Shown here: piece after piece, positions 7,578 through 16,397 of the stretch | Layout: every line of letters begins with the position of its first letter | How positions within the stretch are numbered: the first letter of the stretch is position 1 | Assembly: GCA_026770585.1 (NCBI GenBank) | Contig: MU647095.1 | Span: 7,365 to 26,898 of the forward strand | Origin: Baffinella frigidus | Taxonomy: Eukaryota; Cryptophyceae; Cryptomonadales; Baffinellaceae | Direction of reading: 5' to 3' | Length of the DNA: 19,534 nt | The notes under the pieces: generated by a model | What the model saw: only the letters and a program-made list of their open reading frames with translations | Database searches by the model: none | Told to the model about the DNA's origin: nothing | Position numbers and translations under genes: made by a program

Positions 7578-7695
7578 GGATTTTAGGTCCTTTAGGTTTT
7601 AATTTCCCCCAACACGGCCCAACGACACGCCCTTCCGTAGAAAGAAAGGATCTGCGGTGGTCCTTTAGGTCCTTTAGGTCCTTTAGGTCCTTTTT
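7578..7695 (-). repeat. Dispersed repeat R1, partial inverted copy
   Basis: Contains the complement of the TTTCTACGGAAGGGCGTGT core and a tandem run of TCCTTTAGG units. It is the last dispersed repeat before the helicase gene start. Confidence 0.75.
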
Positions 7696-7885
7696 GTAAA
7701 GTTGACAGTGGCACAGGTGATGAGCCTCAACCTCGTTCGCAAGTGCGGTATTTTGCAGTGGTAAAATGGAGGTAAAATGGAAGTTCCTTGCCGTGGAACC
7801 ACGGGAGGTGACCATATCATTACCGAAAAAGGGCCAAATCCTCTGACCAACGCTCACAATCACCGCGAAGGCTCGCAAGCACGCG

Positions 7886-8491
7886 ATGAACGAGCCCCTC
7901 GAAGAGTGGCGCAGGCAGATCGATGTCCACCTCCGCCAGGCCGGGGTTCCCGTCTCCCTCCCAGACTTGGGAAAGGCGGTCAAGCGGCCGGCCGGCGTGG
8001 CCCTGACACGCAAGCTGGGGCAGGTTCTTGACGGCGATCGGCGTTTCGTTCTCGAGGGCAGCGGGGACAGCATCACCGTACGGTCTAGCGAAGCTCAATC
8101 TACAAGTGGCGGCGGCAAGAAACCCGGTAGCAAGAAATCCGCTGCTCGGGAGCGTTTGTACGAGAGGTACAAGGAGACCGCTTCTGCGTTCTGGGAGACT
8201 CTGTGCGGGGACACGGCGTTGCGGCTGCGGTGCCGGGACCAGGGCGTCTTTGATGAGCAGTACCGGGCGTGGAAGCGTCAGATGGAGGCGCAGGGAGTGA
8301 GGTACATCGGATCGCCGGGCGGCATCCTCCACTACCTGAGCAGGCTCGGGCATCTGCGGCCTTCTTCGCACCGCGACGTGCTCTTCTTCGTCGGCGACGG
8401 CATGGGCGCGGAGGAGGTGGTGCGGGAGGTGCTCAGGAACCGCGAAGACACGGAGAACGACCGCGGAGGCATCGTCATCCTCCCCCGCGAG
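7886..8491 (+). CDS. Helicase exon 1 (N-terminal 202 residues)
   Basis: The start ATG at 7886 (MNEPLEEWRRQIDVHL) follows an in-frame TGA about 40 bases upstream. Residues about 15-65 (VSLPDLGKAVKRP, then KLGQVLDGDRRFVLEG) look like a helix-turn-helix with a closing hairpin. A basic linker (GGGKKPGSKKSAARER) and a helical region ending GGIVILPRE follow. The exon ends in phase 0 at GAG with donor GTATCA. I do not recognise the exon on its own. Its place in the helicase gene rests on strand, phase match to exon 2 and lack of another plausible partner. Confidence 0.7.
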
Positions 8492-11400
8492 GTATCACCA
8501 GCCCTCACAGTGGGAGCAAACCGTCTTGCCCCCGACCCCCCTCGATTTGTACCACAGGTCGACGGAATCTGACGACCTCCAGTACACATCGAGGGAATTG
8601 AAAAAGGAGATTTGCTCCCATTCTGAGGGCTGGTGGTACCCTTCTCCCCACCTTGTAGCTTCCCCTCAGTTGGGTTGACCGAGGTTGACGTTCTGGGTTC
8701 GCGGTACAAATTCGTCAACTTTGGAGCGATCCTTCCCCGCGGTTACCGGCGCGGTACCCTCCTGTAGGTCCTTTCTGAAGCTTCTTCGAGCTCCCAGCAT
8801 AGGCGGAAACATCCTGCAGGAAAGCCCTGCTGGAACGTATCCTGCAGGAAAGCCCTGCTTCCTTTCCTCCTCCCACCTCCTTCCCGGATGCACTGACATC
8901 CTTAAGAGGGGGGGGTTGCCCTAAACCCTAAACCCTAAACCCTAAACCCAAATTCTAGCTCTGCCTCAGTTCGGTTGACCGACTATTCTCAATTTGACGT
9001 TCCGAGTTCGCAGTACAAGTTCGTCAACTTTAGAGCGAAAATGAGCCCTGGCTCACCAAATTGGTGAGCCCGAATCTGACTGAGACAGAGCTAGACCTCC
9101 CACCAGCCCCCGCCTGTGAACTGAATTCGCAAACTCTAAACCCCAAACGCTTAACCCTAAACCCTAAACCCTAAACCCCAAACCTTAATCCCTAAACCCT
9201 AATCCCCAAACCCTAAAACCCAAACCCTAAACCCTTAACCCCCAACCCCAAACCCTAAACCCTAAACCCTAAACCCTTAACCATAAACCCTAAAACCCAA
9301 ACCCTAATCCCTCACCCCTAAACCCCAAACCCAAAACCTTAATCCCCAACCCCGCCGTGCCAGGTGTAGCAGGTGAAAGAGGACGGGACGTACTTCCCCT
9401 GTTGTTTATTGGAGGGCCACGCGAGAATGCTGGAGGGCCTATCTAAAAGTGAGTTGTAACATTTGAGTAGTAACTTTCTTGAGATTGGTCACGCAACCCT
9501 GCAAAATTAGCACAGCCACGAGGTTGGAACAACTTATCCTGGTACGAATTTTAACAGCCCCACATGTAAATAGGCTCCTCCAGCATTCTCGACCCCAAAA
9601 CAATAAAAAAAACGCCCAAGTTGACGATGCCGGTACTAAACTGTCAACTTCTGGATTGGCTTTTGTTGTTCGCGTGGCTGACAGATGTGATAACCGCTCT
9701 ACAACCCCCCGTGCCAGGTGAAGCTCCACGTGAAAAAGGACAGGACGTACGTGCTCACGTCTCGTCCCATCTGTCCACCTGGCGTACAGCGGTCGTGTTT
9801 GACACTTTATTAAACCTCGCGTACCCCCCGCCGTGCCAGGTGAAGCTCCACGTGAAAGAGGACGGCACGTACAAGGTCACGCCGCCGGGCGTCTCGGTGC
9901 GCCAGGAATTCGTCGTCGAGAACTTGTGACCGCCCCAACCCCTAACCCCTGAAACTTCAACCCTCAACGCTAGACCCTAAAATCTGAACCCTAAACCCTG
10001 CACCCTAAACCCTAAAATCTACACCATAAACCCTAAACCCTAAACCCTAAGCCCTAAACCATAGACCATAGACCTTAAACTCTGTACCCCAAACCCTAAA
10101 CCCTAAACCGTGAACCCTACACCCTGAACCCTAAACCCTATGCCTGGATCCCGGAGCCCTAAACCCTAAACCCTGGAACGCCCGCCTTCCAAAAAATTCT
10201 TGCACAACTAGTAGAGTGCACATGTCCTTTCTCTAGGCGCTGCTGAGACATAGCCTCTTCGGGGGTGCATGCATGGCGGTCGTGTCTTTCATATATGTTT
10301 TTTCACACGTTTCTCTTACGTTTTTCTTACGTTTTTCGTGAAAAGACAGGTCTGGGGCGCCGGTTCACCTCTTTGACGTCCTCCCGACCGACCAGGCTTT
10401 CGGAGACGCCTTCTCATACGTTTTTGACTCGTTTTTCATACGTGTCCCAACGTTTTTCTACGCCTTTCTACGTTTTTCACACGTTTGTAAAATACCTTTT
10501 TCCTCCCCTAAATATCCCCTCCCCGAAAACACAGGTCCGGGGCGCCGGTACAGCTGTTCGACGTGATCCTGACCGGCAAGGCACGCGGAGACGCCGTCAC
10601 CCTCATCAACGCGCCGGGGGGGTCTTGCAGAAAAGTATCATGCGTTTTCCATAAGTTTTTTTCACACGTTTTTATACGTTTTTTCATACGTTTTTTCATA
10701 CGTTTTTTCTACGTTTTTCTTACGTTTCTCGAGAACACGCAGGTCTGGGGCGCCCGTGGAGCTGTTCGACGTGATCCTGACCGGCAAGGCGCGCGGAGAC
10801 GCCTTCACCCTCATCAACGCGCCGGGGGGGGACGCGGGCGCACGTGTTGTGAACCACGGGGGGAAGGTGTGTGGAATCCCCCCCCCCTACGTCCGTACGG
10901 GCTACAGGTTTGCCCGTCTGGGCGTTTCTGGAGTCCCAGCTCAGTACTTGTTATTCAATAAAACAACTCTCCCTGTCCTTCGAGAGAACAAAATTGCACC
11001 TTTCAGACCGATGTGTCCTACCACGCCAGATTCTTGGAAGGGGTCGACAGTCAATTCCCCTTGAAGGCAGTGGTTTCCAATTTTTTACACCCCTTCTCAG
11101 AAAGGTTTAAAAAAATTCTACCCCCACATCCAATCTGGCGTGGTACGGCGGGCTGAGATAAGCCCGCATCGGGACACGGAGGAAGTTCATCTCGAAAGAT
11201 AACTGAATCAGTTCCCTATTTGGCGTTTGCATTTAATTAGGCCTCTTTCATTTAATTAGGAGGCCTAATTAAATTTACTATGCCCTAACTAATTTCTCTT
11301 ATTCAACCTCCTATTGAAAAGGAACTGATTCAGTTATCTTCCGAGATGAAAGTGCTCCCACCTTTCCCCCCTGGACGTGTAACTCTCATCGGCAGGTACA

Positions 11401-12133
11401 CTCGTCAGCCGTCCTACCCTGGAGTCCACTGTGTCCCGATGCGGGCCTATCTCACGCCGTTCCACCACGCACAGGTCCATAGGCTAACGTCCTGAAAACC
11501 GGGTAGTTAAGCCTACGGTATTGCCTACGGTAGGCCGTAGGGGCCTAGGGGGGGGTCCTACAAAACATCAGGTCCTAGGAATAGGGTACCCTATTAAGGT
11601 GCGCGTGTCTCTCGATTGCCTTTCGGTCAACTTCGGGACGCTTCTCATAGGGTCAGGATGAGGAATCGGGAATGGACGATGTGTCCCGATGCGGGCCTAT
11701 CTCACGCCGTTCCACCACGCACAGGTGCGCGTGTCTCTGGATTGCCTCCCGGTCAACTTCGGGACCCTCCGCGCGCTCGTGTCCTTCCACTTCAGGTCCC
11801 TAAACCCTAAATCCTTCACCCTACCCCACATCTAACACTTTATACCCGGTTGCGCGTGTCCTTCTATCTCAGGTCATCCGCACTACACCCTTCACCCTCC
11901 ACCCTCAAGCCTCCACCCTCCACCCACCACCCTCCACCCTCCACCTTCCACCCTCCACCCTCCACCCTCCACCCCACACCCTACACCCTACACCATATAC
12001 CCGAAAAACCACATCTCACATCTAACACTCTATACCCCACACGCCCAACTCTCATGCATCAACCCCGAACCCATATCATGCACTCTAAACTCCGAGCCAT
12101 CAACCCTCATCTCTGGGCACTCAACACTCGACC

Positions 12134-12167
<34 letters not shown>

Positions 12168-13795
12168 TCTCAACCCTCACCCACCACCCCTCAACCCTCA
12201 ACCATTTCCCCACATCCTCATCCTTCAACCCCCAACCCTGAACCCTGAACCCTGAACCCTCGAACCTAAAGCGATACACCAACACTCTACAGGTCTGCCA
12301 CTAACGCGACCTTCGCCATCGGTCGCTTCGTCACGGTTTGTCACCCTTCCCCCGTGCACTTTGTTTTCAGTTAGTTTGCGTCCTATGTAGGTTTGCGTTG
12401 TTTTGCGTCCTATGCTCTATACTAGCTCTGGTCTTCCAACCAGACCTTCGCCATCGGTCGCTTCGTCACGGTTTGTTTCCCGCCCCCCCTCTGGAGGGCT
12501 TAGGGTGTAGGGTTCAGGGGCCAGGGTCTAGGTTGTAGGGTTTAGGGTTCAGGGTTCAGGGTTTAGGTCGCTTCGTCACGGGTTGTCACCCGCTCCCTCT
12601 CTGCAGGGATTTGGGTTTAGGGTTCAGGGTTCCGGGGTCAGGTTTTAGTGTTCAGGGTTCAGGGTTCAGGGTTCAGGGTTCAGGATTCAGGGTTGAGGGT
12701 GTAGGATTTAGGGTTTAGAGCAGCCCTCCGCAGACTTGAATTCTTTCCCAGCTAATGCATGTTGGCGCTTATGCCGGCCGTACCACCGTCCTCAGAGCTT
12801 CTTTGCATGAAATCGCAGTGTCGCACACAGTTAACCCCCCGCCAACTTTCCTGCTCAGGTGCGATGCGGCAACGCGGACGTCGAGGATCTCGTGAAGCCT
12901 ACGGCCCCGTACCAGAAGAAGCGCTTCCTCGCCCGCAAACACGGCCCCGTCGAGGTATTAATAGTTCTTTCTGTGAAACATGGCGTGACTCGTGGGTTTT
13001 CCCCTTTTTTGTTTTTGTTTTGTGGTTAAGGACATTCGTTTTCTTTTTTTCTTTTTCTTCTGTGGTTGAGGTTATTCGGTTGCGGTAGCCTGAGGCTCCC
13101 TACCTGAAGAAGCGCTTCCTCGCCCGCAAACACGCCCCCGTCGAGGTAATTGTTTTTCGGGGGGGGGTGGTTCTGTTGTTGAGGTTACTCTTGTGCGGTG
13201 CTTTGTATTTATGCGGTGCGTGTTGTTCTTTGTGTTTCTGAATCTACGATTGGTGTCGACCGGAAGGACAGAAGCCGCAAGTCGATTCCAGCAAAGAATC
13301 CTTTTCGCTGGAATCGATTCCAGCAAAAAGAATTGGCAGAGCTGGTCGCAGGCAGGATACACCACACAGCGGACTTCGAAGGGATTTTGAATAACCCCTA
13401 AACGATAAGACCTGGGACCTTACGGTAGGCGACTCTTAGGGGCATAGGGGGGTTCCTACGGATACGGCAACGGAAACTCGGGCATTGAGTGCCCGAAAAG
13501 CCCTTCGAAGCCCTCTGTGTGGACGGGTATTGATGTCTCTCCTGCATAATAATCCTCCCCTGTGGCTAATCTTTGAGCCTACCCCTCCACACAGCGGGCT
13601 TTGGAGGGCTTTTCGGCCCATTTTGGGCCACCTTTCCGTTGCCTTATCCATAGGACCCCCCCAATGCCCCTACGGGTTGCCTATCGTAGGGTCGTAGGTC
13701 TTATCGATTAAGGGTTATTCCAAAATCCCTTTGAAGTCCGCTGTGTGGATGGTTGGCGCCTGAATCGCCCCTCTCTCTCTCCCCCCTCCCTCCCT

Positions 13796-13834
<39 letters not shown>

Positions 13835-16353
13835 CTCCTCCCTCTCCCTCTCTCCCCCGCTCCCTCTCTCTCTCTCTCTCTCTTCCTCTCCCTGATGCTG
13901 GGGGTCAACAGGAGGGACAGAAGCCGCAAGGCGATTCCAGCAAGAAGTTCAAGATCAACCTCGCTACCTTCCACGTCCCCCAAGTGAGTCCGCACGCCCC
14001 TCAACTATCACCTCGAAAGATCACTGAACCAGTTCCCTAATTAGCGTTTTCATTTAATTAGGAGGCCTAACTGAATTTACTATGCCCGGACCAATTTCTC
14101 CTAGTCAACCTCCTAGTGAAAAGGAAGTGATTTAAGTATCTTCCGAGATGAACTCGGTGGACTACGGATCTTTCAACACCCCCAGAAGCTGGGGGTCTTC
14201 TGATCAATTTTCTTCCTTACAAAGGCTGAAATATGTGAAATGCAAAGACATTACGTCAAAATGGCACCCTCGTATTGCACCCGCCCCCAGCTGCACTTTC
14301 CAAGCACGTTTTTCTCCATTTGTGACGGCGAGATCGTCCCTCTTCCCCGAACACTGCACACGAACGCCTTGACACGATAATTGACTTGGTCCAAGTTTGA
14401 CCAGTCCTTCTCTCAGCATGTTCCCGCCTCTTTTTCTCTCACCACGTTTTGATGATGTGTTGCCTAGACCGATTTTGACGAGTGTCTTCCATTTGTGATC
14501 GTTTGGTGCCTGATCCGACTTTGCCAAGTTGTTTCCTGGGGATACACCAGGGCTTCGCGGCGGGCCTGCAAAAGATCTCGAGGAGGAGGTGACCGTGGCG
14601 CTTGGACCGATGTTTGACAGCAGGGCTTCGCGGTTGGACTTCAAGACGGCAGCCTCGGAGAAGGTGGTCAAGGCAAAAACATCCCTGGTCAACCATCATC
14701 GTTCGGTGCTTGATCCGATTTTGAGCCCCCTCCCTCTCCTCAATGGTGCAGGGGTTCACGGTGGGTCTGCAAGACGGGAGTCTTGAGGAGGAGGTGATCA
14801 AGGCTCTGATCAAATTCTCACCTTTGCTCTCACTCAAGGTTTGACCGTGTGATGCTTGGATCGATTTTGACAAGTTTCTTCCCCCAAATGGTGCAGGGCT
14901 TCGCGGTGGGCCTGCACGTCGGGAGTCTCAAGGCTGCCGTGCGTGACAAGTTTCTGAATCCCGCGGATATTCTTCCTGCGGGTTTTGACACTTTGTGTCG
15001 CGCTGTTGTTGCAGGGCTTTGCATTGGGCCTGCAAGATGGGAGTCTTGAGGAAGGGGACGTGATCAAGGCTCTGATCAAATCTTCACCTTTTCTTGTCTC
15101 AAGCTTCTTCTACCAATGGTGCAGGGCTTCGCGGTGGGGTGGGCCTTCAAGACGGGAGTCTTGAGGAAGAAGTGATCAAGTGCCAGCAAGCGTGGCCGGA
15201 TAACGCCTTCCCCCGCGCGTACCCCCGTGAGTCTTCTTCTTCTTCTTCTTCTTCTTCTTCTTCTTCATCATCATCAGCTTCTTCCTCTTGATTACTCTCA
15301 GCCTAGAGATGCGTGATCCAACGGTCTATCAACCCCCGTGAGTCCCACCACAAGGTGGGACATGAGAGATTCGGTTTGACAACACTGTCCCGAAGAAGTG
15401 ATCAAGTGCCGGCAAGCGTGGCCGGATAACGCCTTCCCGCGCGCGTACCCCCGTGAGTCCAACACCCCAATGTGGGATGCGAGAGAGAGAACTTACCAAT
15501 GCCAAGACGGCCGCAACCTCACCCCCCCCCATGGAGTGGACGCTGTGGATGAGCAGGGATGTTTTATTTTGTTGAATCCTTACACCGCCGGTATGTTTGC
15601 CTATGTGTGCCCTCTCACGGATGCAATGGTTTGGCAGATTTTTTTTGTGGAAAATGTTTTGGCACGCATACGCATCATGATGTACGGTCTGACTGAAATG
15701 ATGGGGACGGCAGAACTGATGCGTGTCGGCGTCGTGATAGCTAGCATCGATTATGATTCGCTGGTTAACTGAAATGATGGCTGGGGCAGAACTGATGCAC
15801 CACCTGCTCCACGTCGAGGAGCTCAAGATGCAGGTTCTCCCCCTAAACCAAAACCCCTAAACCCTCAACACTTATTCCTAAACCCTAAACCCTGAATCCT
15901 AAACCCTCACCCCTGAACCCTAAACCCTAAACCATACACCCTATACCCTAAACCCTGAACCCTAAAACCTAAACCCTGAACCTTAAACCATACACCCTAA
16001 ACCCCAAACCCTAAACCCTAAACCCTAAACCCTAAACCCTAAACCCTAAACCCTAAACCCTAAACCCTAAACCCTAAACCCTAAACCCTAAACCCTAACA
16101 CCCCAACCCTTCCCCGAAACATTCCCCGAACCTTCCCCTAAACCCTCCCCTAAACTCTCCTCTAAACCCTACATGTTTTCCCCTACACCCGATGCAGGTG
16201 CCCCTCCTAAAACCTAAAGGGAACGCCTGACCCCTAAACCCTGCCTGAACCCTAATTCCCAAACCCTAAATACTGAACCCTCTACCCCGGACCCCGAACA
16301 GGTAACAAAGCATCTCTATCTCATCAAAATAATAAAGCAACTCTCTCTCTCTC

Positions 16354-16397
<44 letters not shown>

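Larger units (their letters stand above)
10286..10735. repeat. ACGTTTTT-type intronic tandem repeat
   Basis: Irregular tandem units of about 10-12 bases based on CATACGTTTTT, in blocks at 10286-10345, 10418-10500 and 10640-10735, surrounding the copies of exon 3. The same repeat type reappears only around the exon 10 copies (17040-17140, 17430-17765). Confidence 0.85.
14551..15229 (+). repeat. Six-copy tandem array of helicase exon 8 with its 3' flank
   Basis: Copies start at 14551, 14624, 14752, 14897, 15015 and 15125, each preceded by a CAG acceptor (several by AATGGTGCAG). Spacing is 73-145 bases. The consensus protein is GFAVGLQDGSLEEEVIK. Intron pieces such as GATCCGATTTTGACAAG are repeated as well. 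Copies 1, 2 and 6 are frameshifted, copy 4 diverges after GFAVGLHVGSLK, and copies 3 and 5 stay open. The whole reads as serial duplication of one exon plus acceptor. Confidence 0.85.

Noticed and set aside
7369-8371. Long minus-strand open frames opposite helicase exon 1
   Set aside because: They are antisense shadows of the GC-rich plus-strand exon and of the R1 repeats; no splice or family support.
11850-12248. Proline/serine/threonine-rich 132-residue protein
   Set aside because: Translation of the CCACCCT/CAACCCT array in intron 4.
13708-14040. Serine/leucine- or arginine/glutamate-rich proteins
   Set aside because: They are translations of the CT microsatellite; only the exon 7 part is coding.
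14830-15079. Minus-strand open frames with repeated PSCRP motifs
   Set aside because: They are antisense readings of the exon 8 tandem array.
15488-15772. Coding exon with NPYTAGMFAYVCPLTD
   Set aside because: Open but AT-rich, without matching splice phases to exons 8 or 9 and without a recognisable family; kept only as an unassigned stretch.
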